A DNA stretch of 64,000 nucleotides, taken from positions 124,001-188,000 of the forward strand of contig CAVXFK010000008.1 in NCBI GenBank assembly GCA_963761005.1, given 5' to 3'. Positions 9,093 to 18,332 of the stretch are shown in pieces. The DNA is from DASWJZ01 sp963761005. GTDB taxonomy: Bacteria > Pseudomonadota > Alphaproteobacteria > Rhizobiales > Afifellaceae. The first letter of the stretch is position 1; each line of letters begins with the position of its first letter. The notes beneath the pieces were generated by a model. That model was not told the origin of the DNA. It searched no databases and saw only the letters and a program-made list of their open reading frames with translations. Made by a program: the position numbers and the translations under genes.

Positions 9093-10060
9093 GCCGTCTC
9101 GCGCTGCTTGCAACGCTCGCCGGGCTCTCGATCGTCCCAATCGCCGTGGCGGAGCCGCTCTCGTTGACCGCGACGCAGATAGAAGACTTCGCACTGACGC
9201 AGTCGGGTGAGCCGAAGGGCGCGCTCGAATTCCTCGGCGGCATAAGCCTCACCGCCAAGGACAGGCGCTTCGGCGGACTCTCCGGGATCGACATGGTCGA
9301 TTCCAGCACCGCCCTCATGATCAGCGATGCCGGCTGGTTCGTGCGTGCGCGGCTCTTGCACGAGAACGGCCGGCTCGTCGGCATTGCTGATGCCGAAATC
9401 GGCAGCCTCTTTCCGGACGGCTCCGTAGTGAAGGCGTTCGGCGACGCGGAGGATGTAGCGCTCGACCCGACCGACCGGAGCCACGGCGTGATCGTTCGCG
9501 AGCGGCAGCCGAATGCGATGCTGACCTTCGACCTCGAAGGCGGACGACCGACGCATTTCGAGCCGAAGCGCGTCGGCGCTCCGGACAATATCCTGCGCTC
9601 CAACAAGGGGCTCGAAAGCGTCGCCTACGCGCCGGTTGCCTCGCCCCTACACGGCGAGATCATCACCATCGCCGAGCACCCGCCGCGCGGCGCAAAAGAC
9701 ATCCCGGGCTGGGTCGCCGGCGTCGGCTCCTTTTCGATCGTCCGCCGCGACGATTTCGACGTTTCGAGCGCGCGCTTCCTGCCGAACGGCGACCTGATGC
9801 TGCTTGAGCGCCGCTACTCGCCGCCCTTGGGGATCGCCATGCGGCTCCGCCTGATCCCCGGCGAGACGGTCAAGGTCGGCGCCAGGCTCGACGGCAAGAT
9901 CCTGCTCGATGCCGGCATGACCAACCAGATCGACAACATGGAGGGAATCGCGGTCAGCGAAGACGATGCCGGCCACACGATCCTGACGTTTGTCTCCGAC
10001 GACAACTACAGCGTCCTGCAGCGGACGCTGATCCTGCAGTTTGCTCTCGGTGGAGACTAG
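9089..10060 (+). CDS. Secreted phytase/esterase-like beta-propeller protein
   Basis: About 323 residues from a GTG at 9089 that overlaps the cobT stop. A Sec signal peptide is evident (RLALLATLAGLSIVPIAVAEP). The rest resembles the family called esterase-like activity of phytase: FGGLSGIDM near the N-terminus, ENGRLVG, DAEDVALDP, NKGLESVAYAP, RFLPNGDLMLLERRYSPPLG and NMEGIAV. Enzymatic activity is not demonstrated for most members. It should act in the periplasm. The much longer open frame reaching back to 8516 is a cobT shadow. Confidence 0.8.
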   Translation: MSRLALLATLAGLSIVPIAVAEPLSLTATQIEDFALTQSGEPKGALEFLGGISLTAKDRRFGGLSGIDMVDSSTALMISDAGWFVRARLLHENGRLVGIADAEIGSLFPDGSVVKAFGDAEDVALDPTDRSHGVIVRERQPNAMLTFDLEGGRPTHFEPKRVGAPDNILRSNKGLESVAYAPVASPLHGEIITIAEHPPRGAKDIPGWVAGVGSFSIVRRDDFDVSSARFLPNGDLMLLERRYSPPLGIAMRLRLIPGETVKVGARLDGKILLDAGMTNQIDNMEGIAVSEDDAGHTILTFVSDDNYSVLQRTLILQFALGGD

Positions 10061-10122
10061 GCGTTGACGGCTTCTGTATCCGGCTTCCTGCCGACCGCGG
10101 AGCGCCGCGGCGCTCAACAACG

Positions 10123-10905
10123 ATGAAGCGCTGGACGACGCTCGACCGCGCCGAAATCCCCGGCGGAGGCGAACTGCGCCTGATGCTGAGGGATACCGAA
10201 TTTTCGATCATGCTTGAAACGACCCAGCTGATGAACAGCCGCAGCGCCGGGTCGGAGGAAGCGCTCGCCACCCTCACCTGCGATCGGCTGCGGGGCCGCA
10301 AGCGGCCACACATCCTCATCGGGGGGCTGGGGATGGGGTTCACGCTGCGCGCCGCCCTCAAAGTGCTTCCCGCCGACGCGAAGGTCACGGTCGCGGAGCT
10401 TGTGCCGGCGGTCGTCAAATGGGCGCGCGGTCCGATGGCCGAGATGTTCAAGGGAGCTCTCGACGAGGACCGGCGCGTGATCGTCTACGAGGGCGACGTC
10501 AGGCGGCTGATCGATTCCGGCTCAAAGACCTATGACGCGATCTTGCTCGACGTCGACAATGGGCCGGAGGGGCTAACGCGGGAATCCAACGACCGGCTCT
10601 ATGACCTGAATGGGCTGCAGTCCGCGCTGGCAGCACTGAAGCCAAATGGCGTGCTTGCCGTCTGGTCATCGACCCCGAGCAAGCGCTTCACAGACCGGCT
10701 GCGCGCCGCCGGCTATCGCGCCGACCAGATCAGGGTCGGCGCAAATGGAAGCCGCGGCGCGCGAAGCATCATCTGGCTGGCAACGCCGGCTGAAGCGGCA
10801 GAAGGCAGGCAACGTGGCAAAGGAGGCCGCGCGCCGAAACGGAAAGGCGTAACTCAGGTCGCGGCGGGTCGCAGCGGCACGAAGAAGCCGATGATGACGC
10901 GATAA
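10123..10905 (+). CDS. Spermidine synthase-like methyltransferase-fold protein
   Basis: 260 residues. A Rossmann-fold core is visible: GGLGMGFTLRAAL (nucleotide loop near residue 66), VAELVPAVVKWARG (acidic residue after strand 2), VYEGDVRRLI and YDAILLDVDNGPEG. This matches the spermidine synthase/SAM-dependent family, but I see no basis for naming a substrate. The 3' end, rich in Arg/Lys/Gly, overlaps the end of the convergent transporter gene by about 52 bases. Confidence 0.75.
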   Translation: MKRWTTLDRAEIPGGGELRLMLRDTEFSIMLETTQLMNSRSAGSEEALATLTCDRLRGRKRPHILIGGLGMGFTLRAALKVLPADAKVTVAELVPAVVKWARGPMAEMFKGALDEDRRVIVYEGDVRRLIDSGSKTYDAILLDVDNGPEGLTRESNDRLYDLNGLQSALAALKPNGVLAVWSSTPSKRFTDRLRAAGYRADQIRVGANGSRGARSIIWLATPAEAAEGRQRGKGGRAPKRKGVTQVAAGRSGTKKPMMTR

Positions 10906-11495
10906 GGAATGAGCGCGAAGGCGGCCATCAGAAGCTTCACCGAGAAATCGCCGAGCGCCCAGGAGACCCAGCGCGGCACATCGATCGGATAAAGGCCAAG
11001 AAGCGGCGCGGCCTCGACCGAGAAAGGATCGCTCTGGCCGATCAGGGTGAAGGATGCCGCAAAGGCGAGCGTGAAAAAGACCAGCGTGTCGGCCGCCGAC
11101 CCGGCTAGGCTCGAGAAGGATGGCGCTTTCCACCAGGCGCGGTCGCGCAGCAGGTTGAAGATGCCGATGTCGAGGAGTTGGCCGACCAGGAACGCGGTAC
11201 CTGAAGCGAGTGCGATCCGCGGCGTCGCGAACCACGCGGAGAGCACAACGGCGACGGCGAAGCCGATATAGACGACGCGCCGCGCGATGCGAGCGCCGAG
11301 CAGCCGGTTCGTGGTGTCGGTGACGAGAAACGCCAGCGGATAGCTGAACGCACCCCAGGTCAAGAGATCGGCGAGGTTCAGCCGGCCGAGCGTCGCCTTG
11401 AAAGGATGCTGGACGAGGACGTTCGAGAGAACGACGACGGCCGCCATGGAGGCGACCGCGACGACAATCCCGAGAGTGCGCCCGGAGGCAGCCAA
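10854..11495 (-). CDS. VUT family transporter (queuosine precursor type)
   Basis: About 213 residues with six or more hydrophobic spans. Motifs fit the YhhQ/VUT family, which imports queuosine precursors: YPLAFLVTDTTNRLLG, FLVGQLLDIGIFNLLR, PSFSSLAGSAADTLVFF and a C-terminal KLLMAAFALIPYRVI. I place the start at TTG 11495, two bases after the rpmB stop; an ATG at 11447 would shorten the first membrane span. Inner-membrane location. Likely co-transcribed with rpmB. Confidence 0.8.
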   Translation of the reverse strand: MAASGRTLGIVVAVASMAAVVVLSNVLVQHPFKATLGRLNLADLLTWGAFSYPLAFLVTDTTNRLLGARIARRVVYIGFAVAVVLSAWFATPRIALASGTAFLVGQLLDIGIFNLLRDRAWWKAPSFSSLAGSAADTLVFFTLAFAASFTLIGQSDPFSVEAAPLLGLYPIDVPRWVSWALGDFSVKLLMAAFALIPYRVIIGFFVPLRPAAT

Positions 11496-11497
11496 GG

Positions 11498-11809
11498 CTA
11501 GGCGGCCGCGGCTTCTTCCGCAGCCTTCTCCGCCCGCTTGGCAATCACGTCCTTGCGCAGGATCTGCGCCTTCGGCGAAAGCTCGTCCTTGCGCGCCTTC
11601 ACCAGGAACGCGTCGAGCCCGCCGCGATGCTCCACCGTGCGAAGTGCCGCGACGGAAATCCTGAGCTTCACCGTCCGCCCGAGCGCGTCGCTGATCAGCG
11701 ACACCTGCTTCAGATTGGGCAGGAAGCGGCGCTTCGACTTGTTGTTGGCGTGGCTGACATTGTTGCCAACGAGCACGGCCTTGCCGGTCAGTTCGCAGCG
11801 GCGCGCCAT
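11498..11809 (-). CDS. rpmB: 50S ribosomal protein L28
   Basis: Ribosomal large-subunit protein. About 103 residues from the ATG giving MARRCELTGKAVLVGNN. The conserved NVSHANNKSKRRFLPNL, ALGRTVKLRISVAALRT and VEHRGGLDAFL are all present. The Ala/Glu-rich tail is typical of alphaproteobacterial L28. An ATG two codons upstream would only add Met-Thr. Confidence 0.97.
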   Translation of the reverse strand: MARRCELTGKAVLVGNNVSHANNKSKRRFLPNLKQVSLISDALGRTVKLRISVAALRTVEHRGGLDAFLVKARKDELSPKAQILRKDVIAKRAEKAAEEAAAA

Positions 11810-12029
11810 GGTCAAACCTCTTGGTTCTCAAGCAGTCGGCCCAAGCGCTTCCAAACCCGCGCGAAACGTGCACGGGAAGCGAGGCCGAACCCATCTGTTC
11901 CGGAAGCGCTCCCCTATAGTGACGCGGCCTCATCGGGTCAAGCACGAGAGGCTGGGGACAGGGCGGAAACGCCGCAGTTTCGACCCATTGCCCCGCTAGC
12001 CGTGCCAAGCGGGGCATGGAAGGCATCGT

Positions 12030-12824
12030 ATGCGACCACAAAGGCTCGGCATTCTGCCGCTTGCGCTCGCCCTTCCCCTCCTCCTTCTCGCCCCCAAGGC
12101 CGCCCTCGCCAGCTCCCTCTCGACCGAATATTCGGTAACCGTTCGCGGCTTTCCGGTCGGCCATGCGCGGCTCCAAGCGCAGTTTTCCGACGGCCGCTAC
12201 ACGATCCAGTTCACCGGCGGGGTCACCGGGCTCGCGCGTCTCCTCTCCGACGCGGAGACCTCCGCCGCGGCAATCGGCGAGATCGGCAACGACCGGCTGC
12301 GGCCGAGCGAATACAAGCACCTTTGGAAGGAGAACAACGAGACGGAGGCGGTCGACATGCATTTCGTCGGGCGCCGGCTCACCGACGTCTCGCTCGACCC
12401 GCCACGGCAGCACCCGGAGCGCTACGTGCCCTTCACCAAGGCCAACACGGCGGACACGCTTGACCTGGTCAGCGCATTCGTCTGGCCGGTCGCCGGCGGC
12501 GTCACGCCCGATATCTGCAGCCGCACGCTTCCGCTCACCGACGGCAAGCGCCGCTTCGACATCGCGCTGAGCTTCAACCGCCAGGAGAATTTCTCAACGC
12601 GCGACCGCTCCTACCACAACCGCGCGGTCGTCTGCAGCTTCCGTTACGAGCCGGTCGCCGGGCAGCGCATCGACAAGCCCGAGAAGGAGTCGATCGTCAA
12701 CGGCGACGGGATGGAGGTATGGATGGCGCCGGCGGGCGCCGGGCTCGCCGCCCCTGCCCGCATCGATCTCACCACCCGCATCGGCCGGGTCGAGCTCGTG
12801 GCGACGAAGTTCCGCATGGAATGA
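12030..12824 (+). CDS. DUF3108 secreted protein
   Basis: 264 residues with a clear signal peptide (LPLALALPLLLLAPKAALAS). The mature part has the DUF3108 pattern: YSVTVRGFPVGHARLQ, then repeated beta-strand segments, LDLVSAFVWPV, CSRTLPLTDGKRRFDI and a final IGRVELVATKF. Expected in the periplasm or anchored to the envelope; molecular role unknown. It has about 215 bases of upstream non-coding sequence and is divergent from rpmB. Confidence 0.85.
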   Translation: MRPQRLGILPLALALPLLLLAPKAALASSLSTEYSVTVRGFPVGHARLQAQFSDGRYTIQFTGGVTGLARLLSDAETSAAAIGEIGNDRLRPSEYKHLWKENNETEAVDMHFVGRRLTDVSLDPPRQHPERYVPFTKANTADTLDLVSAFVWPVAGGVTPDICSRTLPLTDGKRRFDIALSFNRQENFSTRDRSYHNRAVVCSFRYEPVAGQRIDKPEKESIVNGDGMEVWMAPAGAGLAAPARIDLTTRIGRVELVATKFRME

Positions 12825-13312
12825 CGACCGCCACGCTCCTCGTGCCGAATTGGGACAGAAGCGCTAACGCTGACGCTTCGCTGCAGCGCGCGCATCGCCC
12901 CAGCGGACCTTGCCCTCACGACAGACCCACAAGATGTGGTGGGAACGGAGCCCGAATGAGCGGATGAGGCCAATTCGTCGGCGGTTCGTTCCGGGAGCGG
13001 TCCGAAAATGAATGCCGTTCCGTGGGGGCCAGTCTGGCGGTTTTACGTCGCGTTTGCCTCTGTGCAATCGGTGCGCTCATTCGGCCGCTTGACGCACACG
13101 CCGCGCGTGTCGACGAACGAAGCAGGGCGGCGAGCGAGTCGCTGATTCGCGCTGCCTTTGTTCCGGACTCGTTCCGCCGATCAACCCTACCTCCGCGTTG
13201 CGCCAAGCAGCGCGGGTCGAGGAATTTTTCACAATTCGGCCTGCAAGGCGTGCTAACGCTCGCCATATCCTGGAAAATCGCCTCAGTACCTGACGCCATT
13301 TCCGATCAAATC
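12825..13312. other. Long non-coding gap upstream of the helicase gene
   Basis: About 490 bases between the DUF3108 gene and the helicase start. I see no convincing gene, tRNA or terminator here. The helicase frame stays open upstream to 13022, but that extension has no domain character and no P-loop context, so I treat it as untranslated. Confidence 0.5.
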
Positions 13313-16300
13313 ATGAGTGCATCCCCCCGCCCGCGGCGCTTCAGCGCCCGGAATGTCACGGCCGTGCTTGGGCCGACCAACACCGGCAAGACCCACCTCG
13401 CGATCGAGCGGATGCTCGGCCACGAGAGCGGCGTAATCGGCCTACCGCTCCGGCTACTCGCGCGCGAGGTCTATCAGCGCGTCGCGGCGCGCGCCGGAAC
13501 CGAGCAGGTGGCGCTCGTCACCGGCGAAGAGAAGATCCTGCCGGCCAACCCACGCTACTGGGTCTGCACCGTCGAGGCGATGCCGCGCGAGACCGACGCC
13601 GCCTTTGTAGCGATCGACGAGGTGCAGATCGCGGGCGACCTCGAGCGCGGCCACGTTTTCACCGACCGCATCCTGAACCTTCGCGGCAGCCAGGAGACAT
13701 TGCTTCTCGGCGCGGCGACCATGCGCAGCATCATCGAGCAGTTGCTGCCGGGCGTGCACGTGGTGACGCGGCCGCGCATGTCGGTCCTCGCTTATGCCGG
13801 GCAGAAGAAGCTGACGCGGTTGCCGGAGCGCTCGGCGATCGTCGCCTTCTCCGCCGACGAGGTCTACGCGGTCGGCGAGTTGATCCGGCGGCAACGCGGC
13901 GGAGCGGCTGTGGTGCTCGGCGCGCTCAGCCCTCGCACGCGCAACAAGCAGGTGGAGATCTACCAGAACGGCGACGTCGATTTTCTGGTCGCCACCGACG
14001 CCATCGGCATGGGGCTCAACCTCGACCTCGATCACGTCGCCTTCGCCTCGAACCGCAAATATGACGGCTATCAGTACCGCGAGCTGTCCGCCGCCGAGCT
14101 TGGCCAGATCGCCGGCCGCGCCGGACGCCATATGCGCGACGGCACGTTCGGTGTGACGGCGCGCGTCGATCCCTTCCCCGACCCGCTCGTCGACGCCTTG
14201 CAGTCGCACCGCTTCGAGCCGGTGCGCACCATCCAGTGGCGGAGCGACGCGCTCGACTATGCAAGCCTTGCCGCGCTCAAGGCGAGCCTCGACGAAGCTC
14301 CCGGCGTGCCGGGCCTCACCAAGGCGCCGCCCGCCGACGACCAAGTCGCGCTCGAAACGTTGTCGCGTGACGAGGAGATCGCCGACAAGGCAGGCGCGCC
14401 GGACGCCGTGCGCCGGCTTTGGGAAGCGTGCCGGCTTCCTGACTATCGCAAGATCGCGCCGGCGCAGCACGCCGAGATCGTCGGCCAGATCTTCGAATTC
14501 ATCGCCGACGGCGGTGTCGTGCCTGATGACTGGATCGCGGAGCAGGTCCGCTCCGCCAACGTCGCGGAAGGCGACATCGACGCGCTTTCGGCGCGCATCG
14601 CGCAAATTCGCACCTGGACCTTCGTGGCGAACCAGCCAGACTGGCTGGCCGAACCAGCGACATGGCGTGACGAGACGAAGGCCGTCGAGGACGCGCTCTC
14701 GGACGCGTTGCACGAGCGGCTGATCAAACGCTTCGTCGACCGCCGCACGAGCGTGCTCATGCGCCGGCTCAAGGAGAACACGATGCTTGAGGCCGAGATC
14801 ACGCCAACCGGCGACGTGATGGTCGAAGGCCATCACGTCGGCATGCTGCAGGGCTTCCGCTTCACGCCCGATCCGCTCGCCGAGGGTGCCGAGGCGCAGG
14901 CACTCCGCGGCGCCGCGCAGAAGGCGCTCGCGACTGCGATCGCCGAGCGTGCATCGCTTCTCTCGCGCGCCGGCGACCGTGACATCGTGCTTTCGCTCGA
15001 CGCGCATCTCAGATGGCAGGGCGAGCCGATCGCCCGCCTCGTCTCGGGCGACGACGTGCTGAAGCCGCGCCTCGTCATCCTCGCCGACGAGCAGCTCTCC
15101 GGGCCGTCGCGCGATCAAGTCGAGGCGCGGCTCAACGCCTGGCTTGCCTCGCATATCGGAACACTCTTGAAGCCGCTGATCGACCTTGCCGCCGATCAGA
15201 CGATCGCCGGCATGGCGCGCGGCATCGCGTTCCAGCTCGTCGAGAATCTCGGCGTGCTCGAACGCCGCGCTGTACTCGAAGAGGTGCGGGGTCTGAGCCA
15301 GGACGAGCGCGCGCTCTTGCGCCGGCACGGCGCCCGCTTCGGCGCCTATCACATCTACATTCCGAACCTTCTGAAGCCGGCGCCGAGCACGCTCGCTGCG
15401 CTGCTTTGGGCGCTCAAGCATCGCGACCTCGCCGCGTCGGGGCTTGCGGAGATGCAAAGCGTGTCGGGGTCCGGCCGCACGTCCGCTCCGGTCGATCCGA
15501 CGATCGATCCCGAGCTCTATCGCCGCTTCGGATTCCGCATCTACGGCAACCGCGCGATCCGCCTCGACATCCTGGAGCGCCTCGCCGATCTGATCCGCCC
15601 CGCCCTTGCATGGCGTCCGGGAGCTTCCGGCGAGCGACCCGCGGGGGCATTTCTAGATGGCGGCGGCTTCACGGTGACCCCGGCGATGACCTCGCTTCTC
15701 GGCGCCTCGGGCGAGGATTTTTCCGTGATCCTGCGCGGCCTCGGCTATCGCATGGAGATGCGGCCGAAGCCGGTCGAACCAGTCGTCGACACGACGTCGC
15801 CAGAGGCTCCGTCTGCCGAGGCGCCAGCCGCCGAGACGCCGGCCGCCGAGGCGCCGGCCGCGGAGACGCCGGCCGCCGAGATGACGGCTGTGGAAGCTTC
15901 AACGGAAAAGTCGCCTGCTGCCGCATCGGAGCCGAGTGAGCCCGAAGCCCCGCCGGTCGAGGAGCCCCCAGTCGAGGAGCCGCAGGTCGAGCCGCCGACA
16001 GAGCAGCCACCCTCGCCCGAGATTCCGTCAGAGGAGCCGCCGGTTGAAGAACCGACCGCCACGGTTGGCGCGGAGGTCGCACCGCCGGCCGAGCCGGAGA
16101 CCATCGAGGTCTGGCGGATCGGCCGCCCCCCTCGCGAGCAGCGGCGGCCGCGCAGCCGGCCGCAAGCACGCGACGGCGAGCATGCCGAGGCTGGCCGCGA
16201 GAAGCGCCACCGTCCCCCCAAGCGCCAGCACGGCGAAGGCAAGCCGAGGCGCGACCGATCCGACCGCGATGGCCCGAAGCGCGAGAAAGGCCGCGGCGAC

Positions 16301-16417
16301 GCGATGCCCCGCGGCGAGCGCCAGCGGCCGCCGCGCGAGCGCCCGGTCGACCCGGACAACCCGTTTGCCGCGCTGCAGGCGCTCAAGAAGGAGCTTGAGA
16401 AGAGCGGGCGCGAATGA
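13313..16417 (+). CDS. Suv3/MgpS-like RNA helicase with low-complexity C-terminus
   Basis: About 1034 residues from ATG 13313. Superfamily 2 helicase core: motif I GPTNTGKTHLA near residue 15, an atypical motif II IDEVQIAG, motif III GAATM, VATDAIGMGLNL and motif VI QIAGRAGRH. A Suv3-type accessory domain follows. From about residue 815 the chain becomes a Pro/Ala/Glu repeat tract (AAETPAAEAP pattern) and then an Arg/Lys-rich tail, ending with DPDNPFAALQALK. The acidic-then-basic tail suggests RNA or ribosome contact (inference). The stop overlaps the next start (ATGA). Confidence 0.88.
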   Translation: MSASPRPRRFSARNVTAVLGPTNTGKTHLAIERMLGHESGVIGLPLRLLAREVYQRVAARAGTEQVALVTGEEKILPANPRYWVCTVEAMPRETDAAFVAIDEVQIAGDLERGHVFTDRILNLRGSQETLLLGAATMRSIIEQLLPGVHVVTRPRMSVLAYAGQKKLTRLPERSAIVAFSADEVYAVGELIRRQRGGAAVVLGALSPRTRNKQVEIYQNGDVDFLVATDAIGMGLNLDLDHVAFASNRKYDGYQYRELSAAELGQIAGRAGRHMRDGTFGVTARVDPFPDPLVDALQSHRFEPVRTIQWRSDALDYASLAALKASLDEAPGVPGLTKAPPADDQVALETLSRDEEIADKAGAPDAVRRLWEACRLPDYRKIAPAQHAEIVGQIFEFIADGGVVPDDWIAEQVRSANVAEGDIDALSARIAQIRTWTFVANQPDWLAEPATWRDETKAVEDALSDALHERLIKRFVDRRTSVLMRRLKENTMLEAEITPTGDVMVEGHHVGMLQGFRFTPDPLAEGAEAQALRGAAQKALATAIAERASLLSRAGDRDIVLSLDAHLRWQGEPIARLVSGDDVLKPRLVILADEQLSGPSRDQVEARLNAWLASHIGTLLKPLIDLAADQTIAGMARGIAFQLVENLGVLERRAVLEEVRGLSQDERALLRRHGARFGAYHIYIPNLLKPAPSTLAALLWALKHRDLAASGLAEMQSVSGSGRTSAPVDPTIDPELYRRFGFRIYGNRAIRLDILERLADLIRPALAWRPGASGERPAGAFLDGGGFTVTPAMTSLLGASGEDFSVILRGLGYRMEMRPKPVEPVVDTTSPEAPSAEAPAAETPAAEAPAAETPAAEMTAVEASTEKSPAAASEPSEPEAPPVEEPPVEEPQVEPPTEQPPSPEIPSEEPPVEEPTATVGAEVAPPAEPETIEVWRIGRPPREQRRPRSRPQARDGEHAEAGREKRHRPPKRQHGEGKPRRDRSDRDGPKREKGRGDAMPRGERQRPPRERPVDPDNPFAALQALKKELEKSGRE

Positions 16418-16740
16418 CGGAGCCGGAACGGCAGCGGATCGACAAATGGCTCTGGCATGCGCGGTTCGCGCGCACGCGGGGCGCCGCGCAGGAGCTCGCC
16501 CGCTCCGGACACGTCCGCGTCAACCGGGACAAGGTGCACGATGCAAGCCGGCCGGTGCGCGCCGGTGACGTGCTGACGCTCAATCTCAGCCGAGGCATAC
16601 GCGTGATCCGCGTCCTCGGCATTTCCGAGCGCCGGGATGCCTATGAGCAGGCGAAGCTTCTCTACGAAGAAGTTGCCCAGAATGCCGCCGGCGTGGTGGC
16701 CCGATCCGGGCAGGCTGAGCCCGGATTCGACGAGCGGTAG
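16414..16740 (+). CDS. S4-domain RNA-binding protein (HslR-like)
   Basis: 108 residues. An S4 domain occupies the N-terminal 60 residues (RIDKWLWHARFARTRGAAQELARSGHVRVN is spread over residues 8-37, with VRAGDVLTL after it). This is the small heat-shock-type S4 family that recognises ribosomal RNA on stalled 50S subunits in E. coli. Translational overlap with the upstream helicase suggests the two act on the same RNA substrate (inference). Confidence 0.88.
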   Translation: MTEPERQRIDKWLWHARFARTRGAAQELARSGHVRVNRDKVHDASRPVRAGDVLTLNLSRGIRVIRVLGISERRDAYEQAKLLYEEVAQNAAGVVARSGQAEPGFDER

Positions 16741-16896
16741 CAGGCTCTCCTGCGGCCTGTGATCCCTCCTGTACGGAAGGCCGCAGCGCCTTGGAACGTC
16801 TTTCTAATTCGAGAGCCGGGCGTGACCGTCCGGCCCTTGCAGGATTTCGCCAAAGTCGATACGCCGCAGGCGAATTAGCCGAAGCCGGAGCCCTGC

Positions 16897-17235
16897 ATGA
16901 CCTACGTGGTCACCGAGAAATGCATTCGCTGCAAGTTCATGGATTGCGTCGAGGTCTGCCCCGTCGATTGCTTCTACGAGGGCGACAACATGCTCGTCAT
17001 CCACCCCGATGAATGCATCGACTGCGGCGTCTGCGAGCCCGAATGTCCGGTCGACGCGATCCGGCCCGACACCGAGCCCGGCCTCGACCAGTGGCTGGCG
17101 CTTAACTCCGAGTATGCGAGCCAGTGGCCGAACATCACGATCAAGCGTGACGCGCCTCCCGACGCCCATGATTTCGAAACCGTTGATGGAAAATTCGAGA
17201 AGTATTTCTCCAAGGACCCCGGCCAAGGCGACTAG
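16897..17235 (+). CDS. fdxA: Seven-iron ferredoxin FdxA
   Basis: Electron carrier with one 3Fe-4S and one 4Fe-4S cluster, 112 residues. Cluster ligands are in CIRCKFMDCVEVCPVDC (residues 9-25) and CIDCGVCEPECPVDA (about 39-53). The C-terminal extension with WPNITIKRD is typical of alphaproteobacterial FdxA, which often precedes carD as it does here. Confidence 0.95.
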   Translation: MTYVVTEKCIRCKFMDCVEVCPVDCFYEGDNMLVIHPDECIDCGVCEPECPVDAIRPDTEPGLDQWLALNSEYASQWPNITIKRDAPPDAHDFETVDGKFEKYFSKDPGQGD

Positions 17236-17584
17236 GCGGGTCTCCGCGTGGTCTAGCGCCGAAAATGGTGAGAAATCCCCTGCCCGTCGGCATTCTTAAT
17301 CACGACTGGTCAGGTCATTATTCCACCAATTCTCAACCGCATCCTGTGGGCGACGCAACAATTCCTTGATTTCTGGCCGTTTTTGCGCTATGTATAGCGC
17401 TGTCAGAAAGTGCCCGGCAGCGGGAACAATCGAACAGACCGGATTGGGGGGCTTGCGTCCAACTTGCGGCGCGGCGTTTCCGGAGGTTTGAACCAAGCAT
17501 CGAGGATGCATCGGTTTCGGTCGGCACCCGCCGAGCGTTCCCAAGGCGGCGGCCGGTCGCGACGGAGCAGGAGTTTGATGCGTC
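17236..17584. other. carD upstream region
   Basis: About 350 bases between fdxA and carD with no gene that I can support. It contains the promoter listed separately and roughly 190 bases of probable 5' untranslated leader before the carD ATG. I see no terminator after fdxA. Confidence 0.5.
17366..17394 (+). promoter_or_regulatory. Probable sigma-70 promoter of carD
   Basis: TTGATT at 17366-17371 and TATGTA at 17389-17394 are separated by exactly 17 bases, in a locally AT-richer stretch upstream of carD. This would give a leader of about 185 bases. Confidence 0.5.
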
Positions 17585-18148
17585 ATGTCTAAGAAAATCG
17601 TCCAGCGCCAAGGGTTTCGGACCGGTGAGAGCATCGTCTACCCGGCCCACGGCGTCGGCAAAATCTTCGAGATTCAAGAGCAGGTGGTGGCCGGCATGAA
17701 GCTGGAGCTTTTTGTCATCACCTTCCAGAAAGACAAGATGACGCTTCGCGTGCCCGTCGCCAAGGCGGCGTCCGTCGGCATGCGCAAACTCTCCGACGAA
17801 GCAACGGTCGGCAAGGCCTTCGCGACCGTGCGCGGACGCGCACGCGTGAAGCGTACCATGTGGAGCCGCCGGGCGCAGGAATACGAGGCGAAGATCAATT
17901 CCGGCGATCTGATTGCCATCTCCGAGGTCGTGCGCGACCTCTACCGCTCGCAGGCGCAGCCTGAGCCTTCCTATTCCGAGCGTCAGCTCTACGAGCAGGC
18001 GATCGACCGCATGTCGCGCGAAGTCGCCGTCGTTGAGAAGATCAGCGAGAGCGAGGCGGTGACGAAGATCGAGAAGGCCATCGAGGCGAGCCCGAAGCGC
18101 AAGCGCGCCGCGCAGATGGAGGAAGAGGCGAGCAAAGCCGCCGCCTGA
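17585..18148 (+). CDS. carD: CarD-family transcription regulator
   Basis: Binds RNA polymerase beta subunit and stabilises open promoter complexes, affecting rRNA and stress genes. 187 residues. The N-terminal RNA-polymerase-interacting domain carries the signature VYPAHGVGKI near residue 19; the helical C-terminal DNA-binding part includes MWSRRAQEYEAKI and VVRDLYRS. Gene order fdxA-carD is conserved in Hyphomicrobiales. A strong terminator follows. Confidence 0.95.
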   Translation: MSKKIVQRQGFRTGESIVYPAHGVGKIFEIQEQVVAGMKLELFVITFQKDKMTLRVPVAKAASVGMRKLSDEATVGKAFATVRGRARVKRTMWSRRAQEYEAKINSGDLIAISEVVRDLYRSQAQPEPSYSERQLYEQAIDRMSREVAVVEKISESEAVTKIEKAIEASPKRKRAAQMEEEASKAAA

Positions 18149-18171
18149 GCCTTACCGCACCGAACAAACGA

Positions 18172-18201
18172 AACGCCGCCCCTTCAGGCGGCGTTTTTGT
18201 T
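18172..18201 (+). terminator. Rho-independent terminator after carD
   Basis: AACGCCGCC (18172-18180) and GGCGGCGTT (18187-18195) form a perfect nine-base stem with a six-base loop, followed by TTTGTT. Confidence 0.9.
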
Positions 18202-18332
18202 CTAGCCAGCTGCTTTGTCATCATCGCCGGATTTGATCCGCCGATCCGTTCCGTGGCGCTGGCAGCCAGTAGAATGGCTCTGGGATGGATGCCCAGGTCG
18301 AGCCCGAGCACGACGGCAAGGGTGATTGGGCC

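Noticed and set aside
18228..18318. Small gene or RNA between carD terminator and atpC
   Set aside because: It looks like a degenerate intergenic palindromic repeat (GGATTTGATCC and related arms) with no open frame or promoter.
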